Assembly (NCBI RefSeq): GCF_032854445.1
Contig: NC_088300.1
Coordinates: forward strand, 67,244,984 to 67,308,983
Direction of reading: 5' to 3'
From: Liolophura sinensis
Lineage: Eukaryota > Mollusca > Polyplacophora > Chitonida > Chitonidae
Length of the DNA stretch: 64,000 nucleotides
The first letter of the stretch is position 1, and each line of letters starts with the position of its first letter. Positions 1 through 11,766 of the stretch are shown here, one piece after another. A program made the translations under genes and the position numbers. The notes beneath the pieces were generated by a model. That model was not told where the DNA came from. It worked only from the letters and a program-made list of their open reading frames with translations, and did no database searches.

Positions 1-169
1 AGGTATCAGGTCGAATTTCCTGGCCCGCAATAGCTGTGTTACGTTGTGTATATGTTATATAACGTACCTTAGTCATGAATGGATTATTCGACAATTTCAT
101 GTCACTTTCAAACATAATTGCAACAGACTTTCACACTGTTTATGGAGTATATGTTAGGTTATGTGGCAC

Positions 170-408
170 GCGGCGCAATGACCGAGAAGCATCTCACCAA
201 TGCTGTCGCTGTGAGTTCAAGTCCAGCTCATGCTAGCTTCCTCTCCAGCCGTACGTGAGAAGATCTTCCAGCAACCTGCAGATGGTCTTGGGTTCCCCGG
301 GGCTCTGCCCTTTTTCCTCCTATCATAATACTGGCCGCCGCCCTGTAAGTGAAATATTCTTTAGCACGCCGTAAAACACCTATCAAAAAAAATAAATAGA
401 TAAATAAA
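170..408 (+). repeat. tRNA-headed SINE, family 1, 5'-truncated copy
   Basis: This copy has the core shared by more than a dozen elements in the window. In + orientation it reads from a B-box-like GAGTTCAAGTCCAGCTC, through TTCCTCTCCAGCCGTACGTG and CTGGCCGCC, to GTGAAATATTCTT, GTAAAACACC and an A/T-rich AATAAAT tail. The usual head (GGGGCCTCCGTGGCTCAG) is missing. RNA polymerase III would transcribe an intact copy; mobility depends on LINE machinery. Confidence 0.85.
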
Positions 409-409
409 A

Positions 410-2587
410 GTTAAAAATATGAATTAAAAATTAAAATAATAAATAATTTGAAAATGTGTATTTAATAATTAATATTTAATAGATAAATTAGGTTATGTAG
501 CAACCTTACATGTTCTTATCCGTTTACAGGCAGACAAGAAAACACTGTGCGATCAAAAGCTCCAACTTTGCCTGAGATCAAAAGCAAGAAGAAATCCCCA
601 GCAAGAAGAGCAACGCTGTCCTCGCATAGAGCCAACCGTCACCGCTAACACTGACAACAGGTAACCTGTAACTGGGTCAAACTGCCAGCACTGTTCAATT
701 CAGTCAAGGGGCCTACTGCACCGAAGCATAAAGGAACATTTGACATCGTGAAGGCATCTTAGTATGGAGCTCAGATCACAGTGCTACAAGGGACACGGCA
801 CTCTCTGACAAAAAATACACAAGATGTGTACAACAGGCACACATTAATTGTAACAAAGTTGCACAGGAACATTAATGTGTACCTTGCATACAATACATTT
901 AATGTGTACCAAATGGTGTGCCTGTGATACACATCTTGTATACATGAACGCTTCACAAACAGATGTGTACAAAACGGTACACATTTGATTTTTGAGAGTA
1001 CTGACATAATGAAAATAATGTTCGAAGGAATTTTATGTTCCTGGCCAACAAATAATAATAAATAGCGGGAAAACAACATGCGATACAAAGCTGTGTTATT
1101 GCTGACCTAGGGTGTATACCTTAATCCCTTCTCTTCCAGTGTAACATTATGCAGTGGAATAGCCAGTCTCTAATCAATACTGTATAGCTTGAGTTTTTAT
1201 CGCTTTTGCAATTGAATCTCCTCCGCTGGGATGCGTGTCACACTTTCAATTTTCTAAAATCAAATCAACACTACCTCCCAAATTAGCGGGCTTGTTCGCT
1301 TTTCTCCGTAACGAAATATAAACCTGGAGTGAATTAAATTTAAATTCAGCACGATTAGTTTCCGATTACATTAAGCATTAAGTATTGAGAAAACGGTCAG
1401 CGTCGTTACCAGGAGTTTTACAGCAACACGGGCTCGGAAGTCAGCTAACCAGAATCAACACAATTATACAGTGCTTGGGACTGTTCCTTTTGAAGATTTA
1501 GTCCAATTTAGAATTAATCTTCAGCATTTTAATAAAAAATGTTATAACAGGTACATCCTTGTTGCAATAGCAACACTTGGGACAATCTAAAACACACGTG
1601 ATATAGTTGCAGCTTTGCACTGACACGCACTAATTTGTTGTAATCCGACCAGATAAAAGTGAACCGTGGTTTTGGGCAGATGAAATTGTATTCATGCATC
1701 ATTGCACAACCGCGCAAACATCGTGATCTGTCCATTCTTATAAGTGTGAATGCCGATCCGTGCTTCGTTACATTATAAACAATTGTTTAGCGTGAAGGGT
1801 TTTTTCTGGAAATTGCCTTGGTGTGTTTTAATTTGCTTCTTTTGCTTGAAATTTATGTGTTGCACTCGTCCAAACCTTAAAACCAGTTTACTTCGTGGTA
1901 ATGACATGTTCTGATTGACCACAGTCACTATAGGTGTATCTACTGTAGTTCTATCGCGAAGTCTTGTCATCTACACCTGCGATAATATTTCTAAGACAAC
2001 AAGAGATAAATACCTACTTGTTCCTGGCAACCACTTGCGTGCACAGGATATGGAAGGAAAAGAACAGGCATCAGGCCCCGTGATCACAGAGCGATCACAG
2101 ACTTAGGACAAAATTTTAATCATTAAATTTGGTATGTTCCTTTCCGTTATTTTATCTGAAATTTGTTGTGCAATAAAATACCCAGAAATTACGCTGTCTA
2201 GCAATATTTTCACGTTGTTACATTAGAAATAACAATTTTGAAGTGGTTTGAAATTTTGGCTAAAAAAAATCGCTTTGTGATCCCGGGGACTGGGACAGCT
2301 GTCTTAAGTTAGACTTACTCTGAACTTTTTACTGTGAAAAAAAAAATTGTGAATTACAGTAGAAATTTTTTTGTTTTTTAATATGTACTTAGAGAAATCG
2401 TATTAAGAATTAAGCTGAAAATTCGAACAAAGCTGTAATTAACATGTGTTGCCCTATCAATTCTTGTAAAGTAGGCCCGTGGTAGAAAAATACAGTTCGT
2501 TTGCTCAGTTTGTATGTGTGCATTTTCTAGTATACATGTCTTGGGCCCGGTCATTACTTATAAAGCACTAGAAAGTACAAACATTTA
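410..2587. other. intergenic, no gene recognised; contains a fold-back element
   Basis: Apart from the fold-back repeat at 780-1005, I see only short chance open frames with no family motif. AT content is high and stop codons are frequent in all frames. Confidence 0.5.
780..1005. repeat. fold-back element rich in GTGTAC motifs
   Basis: ACAAGATGTGTACAACAGGC near 818-840 is repeated inverted near 918-945 (GCCTGTGATACACATCTTGT). The interior carries several more ATGTGTAC or GTACACAT words (873, 902, 953, 975). It looks like a small non-autonomous hairpin element. No open frame of note lies inside. Confidence 0.5.
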
Positions 2588-4158
2588 CACTGTTGCCCAA
2601 AATGATGGTATAAAATATTTTGTACCAGATTTTTCCAAATTTGCACCAGATTTTTCCAAAGTTGCACCAGGATTTTCCAAATTTTCACCAGATTTTCCAA
2701 GATTTTGGGCTACCAAGAAAATTCTAGACAGATTTACCATCTTCGGTTAAAAGGTGGAACCATTTGCAATGTTCAAACGTCCAGAGAATGTAAAATGGTG
2801 AAAGGAACACAAAACCAGAAGATTTAGCTTCAATTGTTGAGATTTAATGTGACCATAAGATTCAAATGAAGACAGATGAATCGGATGGGAATGCACAAAT
2901 AAAGCCTCAGCAACAGATTAAAAGTCTCTAGTAACGTGTGTGACCACCTCTGGCACGAATGAGGGCAAGGAGACGCCGCGGTATGGTATTAAGGAGGTTG
3001 TTGAGCCTGTGCCAATTCTTGCAGGGTTTGAGGTACATTGTCCCGGTCCTTGATCGTACGGCCAAGGACATCCCAGGCATGCTCGATGGGGTTCATGTCA
3101 GGCGAACAAGCTGGCCATAGGAGCTGCTCCACACCCTCATCTCAAAGAAATTGTCTGACGACGTTGGCCCCGTTGCATGTGGGAAGCAGTGTTCCTGTAA
3201 AATATTCAGATACACGGTGTCGTTGACGTTTCCTTTCGTCACGAAAAGCTCTTTTTTGCCAGCATGATGAATGCCACCCCACACCATCACTGAACTCCCA
3301 CCAACATGACAGGACTCCCAGACACAGTCATCATGGAGGCTCTCGCCACGCAATCTCCGAACCCTTTGTCGTCCATATTGTCGGTCAAGGATGTATCTGC
3401 TTTCGTCAGTGAAGACGACGTGACGCCAATGGCCGACCTGTAACGCCCAGTGCCCTCTAACCCAAAGGAGTCGTGCAACACGATGCGGAGCAGTCAGACG
3501 TGGACATGTGACCATCCGTCTTGCTAGATGCCCTGAATCAATAAATCGCCGATTCACGGTGTGACGTGAAACACGAACCCCATAGTGTTGCGTCCACAAG
3601 AGACGGAGACGGCTGGCTGGCATTCTGCGGTTTGTTCGACACAGGTGTATCAGTCTCCTATCCTGTCGTCTTGTGGTCGAACGTGGACGCCCTGTTGACT
3701 TTCCTGGCGTTAACTGATGTACCTCTCTGACGCGTTTCAGAATCTTAGAGACCGCACTTTGTGATATCCCTGCAAAAGTGGCGATATCGGCCTGTTTAAA
3801 CCCTTCCCGTCTCAGAGCAACCACCCTCCGTCGAATCCCTAGTGGCGTAGGAGCAGGCATGACACTGTGAACTTCTATGCCAAAATTTGCGTCCATGAAA
3901 TCAGCGATGGCCTAAACAGAAGGCCTGTTTATATAGGGGTGCAGCCGGAGAGAAAGTACGAAACTTAAAATGTGTCGCTTTACATGGCTCTCAACCGAAA
4001 CCCCTTCCACGTAACTAAATTTTTGGCTTCCTCGTACATAAAGGGTCCTTCGTATAATAGTTAGGAAGAGCCAAGTGTATTGCAGGGAGGATCATATACT
4101 AGTGTTTTCCAGAAGTGTAAACTGAATTTATTTTATTCCATAATTTTGGGCAACAGTG
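2588..4158 (-). mobile_element. Tc1/mariner-type transposon, full length but inactivated
   Basis: The two ends are perfect inverted repeats of at least 16 bp: CACTGTTGCCCAAAAT at 2588-2603 and its complement at 4143-4158. TA dinucleotides sit directly outside at 2586-2587 and 4159-4160, as expected for Tc1/mariner target duplication. Between the ends lies a broken transposase on the minus strand. Just inside the left end are four near-copies of ACCAGATTTTTCCAAA (2625-2705). Total length of 1571 bp is normal for the superfamily. The intact ends could be mobilised by an active relative, but this copy's own enzyme is dead. Confidence 0.9.
2930..3896 (-). pseudogene. Tc1-like transposase, frameshifted
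   Basis: The 5' 267 codons (3896 to 3093) are open. They show a paired-type helix-turn-helix at about residues 25-60, a GRPR basic linker at 69-72, and the start of the DDE catalytic domain with FTDESRY (first Asp, residue 164) and VMVWGGI. Beyond about codon 240 the homology moves to another frame that also contains a stop. In that frame SPDMNPIEHAWDVLG (near 3058-3105) supplies the third acidic residue. The block that should contain the second catalytic Asp (a QDNA.PH motif) is missing or scrambled, leaving only HCFPHATG. Family proteins are about 340 residues, so this is a decayed copy. Confidence 0.85.
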
Positions 4159-5388
4159 TACATGGAACAGTTTGGTACTTCACATCAAAGTCTCTGTATC
4201 GCATGGCTTTGCCTCATGTGCCTCATGCTGGCTCCTGGGCTCATTAGCAAACTGCTTCCGGTTTACCAAGTGAACAAATTTTGCGGTCCATGGGTTCCCT
4301 CCTTCGGTCGGATAAACATGGCGAACATTATCGTTGATTGTTTACAGTAACAAATTGACATTTGGCCGTAGATTATTCCTTGAGGGTCGATAGAGTTATT
4401 TTATTTCATTTCGGTCGCTGTAATGTATAAACCTAGTGTATATTACCTTTTGAAAATAATTCATATCTGCATGTACGCGGAGTAAATCCATGTAAGCCTT
4501 TACTTCTAACGGTATTCACGCCACAGATAAAGAAAGTAAACGTGACTTCATCTTCGCCTACTTTGCATACAGAACTTTTTTGGAATACTCGACTCTACAT
4601 TTCCTCAGTCCCTCAGCAATACATGCGCCAAATGTAAAGTCGATCGAATGAACAGTTGTGGAGAAAATCGAAGGGCAAATTCCTTCCTTTAAAATTTAGT
4701 TGCAATCATGGGAAATCCAAGACAATTTTCTTCCCGGATTGAATTTCTAATTTTTACTCCGCTTAGTGGCTCTGTGCGTTTCTTGGGATTCAAGGGAGCT
4801 CCTGTGCTTAGAGGCGACAAGCCGAGTTTATACAGAAGATTCCGTGATCAATCTGTTATCAGATAATCCTTGACATGAAGTATGTTAGGGAGTTAGAGAA
4901 GTGATTACCATTGGGATTTGAGGGGATCGCGTTAACGCGCCCAAACCGTGTCCAGAATGAATCGGAAACTAACTGCATGCTGGGATTATCAAAGTGCTTC
5001 CGCTGATTCAAACTGGTTCTCGGAGGAAAAAAAATCCATCCGCCAGATTAGTGTTTTAAAGTCACCGATCAACACTGAATATTGTAAAATATCAACAGTA
5101 TTTCAAATTTGTCGTCTTTGGTACGTAGTTCTCAGATTTGTGTAAAGTAGTTGGTTTGGAAGTTTCAAGCACAAAACCATAATGTATATACCGGTAATCA
5201 TAATAAAGATCATGTGGAAAGGAATTTATAGTGGTGCGTAAAAGAATTCATAGTGATGAGGGAGAAAGTTTCTTGGACTATATTTCCACCAGGAGTATAT
5301 TTGATATTCCGTATAGGCTACATTATGCGCATGTAGTTGGCGAACCTCAATGGAAATTTCATCAAACCAAACTGTCGGACTATATCAT
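4159..5388. other. intergenic, nothing recognised
   Basis: Only short frames without motifs. No repeat or RNA structure is evident by eye. Confidence 0.4.
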
Positions 5389-5592
5389 TTATTTATCTGT
5401 TTATTTATCTGATTGGTGTTTCACGCCTTACTCAAGAATATTTCACTTATACGACGACGCTTAGCATTCTAGTCAGAGGAAACCGGGCATGATGCTGGCA
5501 GACTTTCTCACGCACGACCGGAGAGGAAGCCGGCATGAGCTGGACTTGAACTCACAGGAACCGCACTGGTTTGAGGCTCCTGGGTCGGACTA
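5389..5592 (-). repeat. SINE family 1, minus orientation
   Basis: Begins with the tail (TTTATTTATCTGATTGGTG), then TACTCAAGAATATTTCACTT and GAGAGGAAGCCGGCATGAGC. It ends in the B-box region near GAACTCACAGGAACCGCA. A central stretch is shortened relative to the other copies. Confidence 0.85.
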
Positions 5593-6229
5593 TAATAACG
5601 GGGATGTTACCGACAAATCAGTAAAAAGAGCAGCTCCTATAGATTTGACTGTAAATTAGTGAAACTGAGAGATATCGTACAAGATTTACCCCACCGTTGC
5701 CTGTTAAACCTCACTTCCTTTCCATAAATTCTTGCTTTCTTGTTCGTTTGTATTTCGTACGATATAAATATCATCATAAGAAAAATAATACGAATGCAGA
5801 AATGTCAGACTAGCCCGCGTATTCCCAGTCGTCCGATAAGACAATTGGTTGGTTGGAGAGACTGGCTCAGAGAGTTGTCTTTCATTTCAAATTTACGGAA
5901 GCAATAATTTGATTGGACCAACACTGACGAATCTGGACAGATTGCTAGTAGGTGCAAGTTTTTTCAGATCTGGTTGGCGACAAGTAAGTATACACGAAGC
6001 ATGACAAATCGGAATACAGGAAGCGGCTAATAGATTTATAACTGCAATGAGATGGCGGAAATTTCACATCTGCATGCAATAACCGATGAGAGACATGCGA
6101 CCTGTCCTTCTGTCCTGTATAATGCGTTCGGGGGAGGGAGGGAGTTACCTCAAATTTGTGAAGAATCTAAAACACAACAGAGCTGGAGTGGATCATGTAC
6201 TTCATATCTTTTTATAAATTCAAAAGCAT
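5593..6229. other. intergenic, nothing recognised
   Basis: No open frame with a recognisable motif and no clear repeat. Confidence 0.4.
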
Positions 6230-7090
6230 AACGAAGTGTTGAACACTCTGTAGAATACTGATGGATCATTTGATAAATAGTGTAGTGTATTTGGATCATT
6301 TTTTGCCACACCATACCTTAGTGGATGTGAAGTGTTTTTATCCGCTTTACTGTAGTGTATGTGAAGTTTTTCTCCACTATAGTAGCAGAGTAGTTTTATC
6401 ATACTATGTATACAATATACTATAGTGCACGCGGGTTTTATACCCGGCATACTAGTGTATGTGGAGTAGTATTATAACACTGTACTATAGTGCATGCGGG
6501 TTTTATACCCGACATACTAGTGTATGTGGAGTATTTTTATCACAGTATACTACAGTGCACGCAGGTTTATACCCGGCATACTAGTGTATGTGAAGTGGTT
6601 TATCACGCTATGCTATAGTGCATGCGGGTTTTATTCCCGACATTCTAGTGTATGTGGAGTATTTTTATCACAGTATACTACAGTGCACGCAGGTTTATAC
6701 CCGGCATACTAGTGTATGTGAAGTGGTTTATCACGCTACACTATAGCGCACGCGGGTTTTATTCCCGACATACTAGTGTATGTGAAGTAGTTTTATCACA
6801 CTATACTATAGAGCATGCGGATTTTATACTCGACATACTAGTGTATGTGAAGGGGTTTTATCACACTACACTATAGTGCACGCGGGTTTTAAACCCGACA
6901 TACTAGTGTATGTGAAGGGCTTTTACCAGACTATATTTGGTTTTATCGATCTACATGTATATTTCATTGCTTGGATAGTGGTTTTACCGCACTATATTTT
7001 ATTGCTTGTACGCAGTGATTTTACAGAACTATACTTTAATGTATGTGGTAGTAGTTTTACCATAATATATTTTGTGAATGTGTTGTGATT
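6230..7090. repeat. 64-bp minisatellite with hairpin-forming unit
   Basis: The unit contains CATACTAGTGTATGTG followed by a TTTTATCAC..ACTATA stretch and GTGCACGCGGGTTTTATACC. Unit starts fall near 6447, 6511, 6575, 6639, 6702, 6767, 6832 and 6897, a period of 64-65 bp. Copies decay outward on both sides. Each unit holds two small self-complementary words, ACTAGT-centred and CGGGT..ACCCG, so single strands could fold. Confidence 0.9.
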
Positions 7091-7279
7091 TTACCGCTGA
7101 CTAACAACAAACAACTTGTACAAACTCGACATTAATAAAATCTTGCCACTCATTGATTTTCTTAGCACATAGTTTGTGAGCATCGTCCTCATTTTATGCA
7201 CGAACATTTTTGATAAAGAAATATTATTCAGTATTGCCTGGATGGAGCATGTAACACGAAGGAACATAATTATCATACT

Positions 7280-7304
7280 AACCACCCCCCCCCCCCCACC
7301 CCCA
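7280..7304. repeat. poly-C tract
   Basis: An almost uninterrupted run of C, continuing as C-rich sequence to about 7320. Confidence 0.9.
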
Positions 7305-7784
7305 CCGCCACCTATCCGCCCTGCTTTCCCACCATCAGCACCTCACCGAAGGTAGGGCAGTGCTGTCGGACGAGGAGTTGAAAATTGGCTGTAGTCGAGT
7401 AAATGGCACTGGATGGAAATAGGAATCAATTTGCAGACAAATTATGTTAGTGGTGAGAGAGGAAAAATGAACTTCCGCCGAGCCTGGGAGAAATTGCATC
7501 CAGCTGATCAGGAGAACAAACGATCTTCTGTCAACAATGTTCATTACCAGAAATTTCAAGTACTAAATTGTGCTCTTTTAAAAATGAGTGATTACCAGTG
7601 TACACGTGCTTTCATCGGAAAGTTTCACCTCCAAGAGCTGAAGACTGCTAACGTTATAATCAACAAGACCTGCGGTAAAGACGGGAAAGTATTAACCATA
7701 TGTAATTTCTGGTATTATCTGGCACCAGTACCACGAATCGCTTTTAACAATACCATGGCTACCAGACTTGTAGGCCATTACGTT

Positions 7785-8004
7785 GCTATGCACGTTATTT
7801 ACCTAACAAACCACATTGGAATGTCATTACATTGTCATGGTAGATGCGTGCACTTTCCTACCGTTGTAACAAGTATTGGACCCAGCTTCACGAAGCTCTC
7901 TTAACGAGCTCCCAACTACCATGACGACGTAATGCCTATAGTACTGGTTGCCGTGGTAGTTAAGTGAACGTAACGTTAAATGTGCTTCGTGAAACCGGGC
8001 TCAG
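7785..8004. repeat. 220-bp direct repeat, left copy (partner 8815-9041)
   Basis: From GCTATGCACGTTATTTACCT onward the two blocks match closely. They include a 90-bp left part and the hairpin MITE. About 1 kb of unrelated sequence separates them. Confidence 0.8.
7877..8003. mobile_element. hairpin MITE, copy 1
   Basis: The ends are inverted repeats (CCCAGCTTCACGAAGC and GCTTCGTGAAACCGGG). A second inner pair, AACTACCATG and CGTGGTAGTT, makes the whole 127 bp a near-continuous hairpin. No coding capacity. The near-identical copy at 8907-9038 shares extra flank on its left, so the pair arose partly by local duplication. Confidence 0.75.
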
Positions 8005-8814
8005 TTCTGTGAGTTTTAAGCTGTCATGGTACTTACGTATACGTTATTTGCACAAATGGCACATCTTTCCTTCCGAAACTTCCGAAAGTTCACAAATGAC
8101 TTGCTTCTCAATTTTCTGCATCGTTTGTATACTTTAAAGTACTTTATGAGAAACTTTTTTCAGATGTACATATTAGAGTAAATGTGATCAAAACTAGTTG
8201 CCTAACATTTTTGACGGGTCACATGACACAGTGGGACTTATTTTACCTTCAGCAATGGAAGAGTTAGAACTCGAAGCTCCCTGGTGGACACAGACCCCCA
8301 TTACAACTTGCGTTTTTCAGTAGGGACGATTGTAGTTCTGTGTATTTTAGGGTGTAAAGTCTTTTTTTGCTGCCAGCCTGCCGTTTTTAGTGTACAAGTG
8401 CATGCTTGGTATCAAAATGATGGAAATTGTCTAAGCTTTGCGCAGGTATGAGTTTTAATGGTGAAAGTTTGAAATTCTGGGCGAGAGGACACAAGGAGAC
8501 AGGTGGTGATGAGGCTGCGAGTGACGTCCCCTTGGCGTTGCTAGGCACCCCTCCCAGCTGCCGGCATGTAAAGGTCCAGATTTTGACGGTCAACCTATGT
8601 CAAGATTTTTACAGCTTCTTTCTCTCAGGCTGGGCCAGGTATGCACCAAAGCTTATTGGCCTCGGAATGTTTGGGACTGAGCTACAGCGCTAAACGTTAA
8701 CATTGTCGCTTATGGAAAACTAATGGGGGTCTTTGGCCTGGTGTATTACAAGGGGCATCACTGTATCGATTGGGAAAACCTATCCTCCTGTTGGCTTACC
8801 TCCCTTTGTAAGCT

Positions 8815-9041
8815 GCTATGCACGTTATTTACCTAACAAACCACATTGGGATGTCATTACGTTGTCATGGTAGCTGCGTGCACGTTCTTACCGTTGTAAC
8901 AAGTATTGGGCCCAGCTTCACGAAGCTCTCTTAACGTTACGAGCTCCCAACTACCATGATGACGTAATGCCTACAGTACTGGTTGCCGTGGTAGTTAAGT
9001 GAACGTAACGATAAATGTGCTTCGTGAAACCGGGCTCAGTT
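8815..9041. repeat. 220-bp direct repeat, right copy, with hairpin MITE at 8907-9038
   Basis: Matches 7785-8004 with few substitutions and a short insertion (TTAACGTTACGAGC against TTAACGAGC). The hairpin here keeps the longer inverted repeat with AACGTTA. Confidence 0.8.
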
Positions 9042-9141
9042 GCCCAACTACTTTTCTAGCAGAAAAGCAGAAATCTTGTGTTTCCGACTTCGGTCAGGAC
9101 ATCTCCCAGTTAATAGCTACTTAAAATGATTCAAGGTAAGA

Positions 9142-9360
9142 GATTCAGATCTGTGTAATTTTTGTCAGGCTGAGGAGACCATCCATCATGTTTTACTCCT
9201 TTGTCGGCAGTATACTGCTCAGAGACAAATCTTCTTTCCTGACCTTGTAGACGTTGGAATTGTTAACCCAACTGTGAGGAGTGTGCTTTGTCCGACGAGA
9301 AATGCAAGTTCAGTTTTTAAAGCTGTGGGGAATTATTTATGCAGGATCCACAGATTTTAG
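9142..9360 (+). pseudogene. 3' end of a non-LTR retrotransposon ORF2 (zinc-binding tail)
   Basis: One frame is open for about 72 codons up to a TAG at 9358-9360. It reads SDLCNFCQAEETIHHVLLLC near its start, the cysteine/histidine knuckle typical of the C-terminus of LINE ORF2 proteins in RNase H-bearing clades. The reverse transcriptase domain is absent, as expected for a 5'-truncated insertion. Confidence 0.7.
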
Positions 9361-9589
9361 GCTATACAGCATTGTGGCAATAGTTCTGTATGGATTGACT
9401 ACGGTGGATTAGAGCAGCCTGAATCCCTGAAACACATCTCAAGGCAAATAATTGCCTAGAATGGAGTCGCCATGCAAACTAATATATGTATATATGTAAG
9501 TCAGTTACATGCAAGTTTAAAGCCATGCCTGTAAGTACCCTAGGACTGGTAAGGCTGGTGCTTCTTTTTGCGTAACAGAATTGCGATAT

Positions 9590-10307
9590 GAAAAAGTTCT
9601 TACATTGTCAGATAACTCGTCTCTGTATTCAGCAGAAGCATATACAATTCTGAGTGCTAAGCACTTTCTTTCGGATTTAAACCATTAGGATCTGTTATCT
9701 CCACAGATTCTCTCAGAACTATCTACGACTTCATCTGCGTGGAGAAAATGCTATCCTGTCCTATGAGAAGTAGTTTTTCTGTCGTTTTGACTATTCTTTG
9801 CCAGTCTTGACATTTTTATCGCTTGGATTCCTGCCCAATGAACACACAGATAGTCTGGCTAAACGAGCTCCCAAGTCTTCATTTTGTCACTTCGCACCTC
9901 ACAATGTCTATATCCGAAGCACTAAATGGATTAAAGCTATTATCATACAAACCATCGTAAACTGAGTGGGACGCTTCAGGGAAAGATCCTTTTCATCGCT
10001 TCTTTAACCCTGGCCTGTTGTCAAACTTCATAACAGCCTCTGTTTTCCCTTGTCTTGCAGAAAAGCACGACTTTAGCCAGGATATCTCCGAGTAAATATC
10101 AAGTTAAAAAGTTTCAGGCTAAGTGATTCAGATCTGTGTAATGTTTGACAACCTGAGGAGGCCGTCTATCAGGTTTCATGTGAATGAATATTGTTTTCTC
10201 ATCTTGTAGACAATGGAATCGTTAACTCAACTCTGAGAACTATAGTTGGTCCACAGAAAAATGCAAGTTTAGTATTTAAAGCTGTGGGGAATTATTTATG
10301 AAATACC
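9590..10307 (+). pseudogene. decayed LINE fragment: RNase H region plus tail
   Basis: Interrupted frames read SSLYSAEAYTIL (near 9625-9660), resembling the YTAELxAI motif of RNase H. NEHTDSLAKRAP (near 9838-9873) resembles the closing N.xAD.LAK motif. From about 10075 the sequence repeats the tail seen at 9142-9360 (GATTCAGATCTGTGTAAT) in degenerate form. Stops and frameshifts are frequent. Confidence 0.6.
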
Positions 10308-10458
10308 CACAGATTTTATTTTATTTATTTTTTTGATTGATGTTTTATGCCGTGCTCAAGAATATTTCACTTATACGACGGCGGCCAGCATTATGGTGGG
10401 AGGAAACCGGGCAGAGCCCGGGTGAAACCCACGACCTTCCGCAGGTTCACAGATTTTA
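10308..10458 (-). repeat. 5'-truncated SINE family 1 inserted in a LINE, with target-site duplication
   Basis: The word CACAGATTTTA occurs directly before (10308-10318) and after (10448-10458) the SINE. After the second copy the LINE 3' sequence continues (TCACAGCATTGTGGCAAT), as it does uninterrupted after 9360. The SINE core is 10319-10447, minus orientation. Confidence 0.85.
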
Positions 10459-11384
10459 AGTCACAGCATTGTGGCAATGCAGCAGACAGTAAGTTGTTTA
10501 TTTGTTCACCTTATTTAACACGAGTTCACTGTTCGCGAAAGAGATTTTCACTCCCCCATTTCTGCGGGGATGGAACGGGGTATCCTATGTGCTCCTTTAG
10601 CAAATTGAAGATTCGTATCAGCTGACACGAGAACAACACACTCGCTTTGTCCACATGTGGTTACGAATACAGCCTATGGTACGAGTTGAGAAATACTCTC
10701 ATATATAAAGCTACTGTATATTACAGAAGAGGTAAGGTCAAATCAATCTGGAAGCGCAGAACAGAATAAGTTCATGTCAACGTACATGGAAAAGTTTAAA
10801 GAGGAGGCCTATGCGAACCACACTTCCTGGATAGGCTGACAAATTTGAGTTCGCCGTACACGAAGTTAAGTGGAGAGTGGTGAACAGTGAATCACGAGAT
10901 CACATTTTCTAGAATCTAAGGCAGCATCATTATGCTTGCTCGACATCAACACGTCCTTTGAACAAGAGGTGTACCTATACTCTTAATGATTGAAGGAGTG
11001 GAAGGTCAGAAACGTAAACAAATCGCCAGTATATTGCTGTAAGTTGTTAATTTATTCGCCTTATTTGTTGTACAATTGATGTTTTTCTTTGCTTTACTCT
11101 TCTTGGCTGTATTCAAATCCACGCAAGTGGGTGAGCCGAATGCAGTGCTCTCGTGTCGGCTGATGCGAATGTGTAAGAGCAAAAAATACACAAACGCGAG
11201 ACGGCGCTTTATTTCAGTATCGTTCTTGTTGCACCCAGCTCCACGTTTGGTGAAATGGGGAGTGATAATCTTGTTCGCGAACAGTGATCTCGTGCCACTT
11301 AGCCATTCGAAACTTCGTTCTGTTGTGAGGTTAACACCGGCACAGCGATTCGAAAGCGCTCTTGAACAGGCTCCGATGGCTCTG
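10459..11384. other. intergenic, no recognised gene
   Basis: Frames of 90-140 codons exist here on both strands but overlap each other and have no motif. Composition is not obviously coding. Confidence 0.4.
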
Positions 11385-11766
11385 TTGGCGATAGATCCAG
11401 GGCCAATCCTGGGTCGGGTCACACGTAAGACCTTATAAAGGATTTGTATGGCTCTGGGTGCTGTCTGACGTCAGCTCATCGAAGAAACTGCTTTTCAAAA
11501 TGCACATCTGAAAAGGTCACCGACTAACAATAGGCAGCACCCAAGTCATTACCCAGCCCGTAAGAGCATAATGGCTTGGGAGGAGTGACATACTTACCTG
11601 TGGTAAGTTGTCTCAATGAAGCAGCACTACATAAAAGGGCGGTGGAAATCCGTCCTGCAACAAGGAGGTACTTTACACGTTACATGCATGCTAAGGAGTC
11701 CTTTGTCGTCATATGACTGAAAAATTGTTAAGTACGACGTTAAACCCTTAACACTCACTCACTCGA
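11385..11766 (+). repeat. SINE-like repeat, family 2
   Basis: Begins with a B-box-like GGCCAATCCTGGGTCGGG and ends with AAATTGTTAAGTACGACGTT, AAACCC and a (TCAC)n tail. The minus-strand copy at 39738-40075 shares both ends. A copy at 30055-30440 contains an internal tandem expansion. The tRNA-like start plus simple tail is SINE-like. Confidence 0.7.

Noticed and set aside
6220-7088. Series of 62-76-codon frames across 6.2-7.1 kb
   Set aside because: They are repetitions of the 64-bp satellite unit.
7413-7904. 163-codon open frame on plus strand as a gene
   Set aside because: Its 3' third runs into the duplicated repeat and hairpin MITE, it has no motif and no splice context. Probably chance.
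11006-11438. Overlapping frames of 138 and 120 codons on opposite strands
   Set aside because: They overlap completely, extend into a SINE-like repeat and show no family motif.
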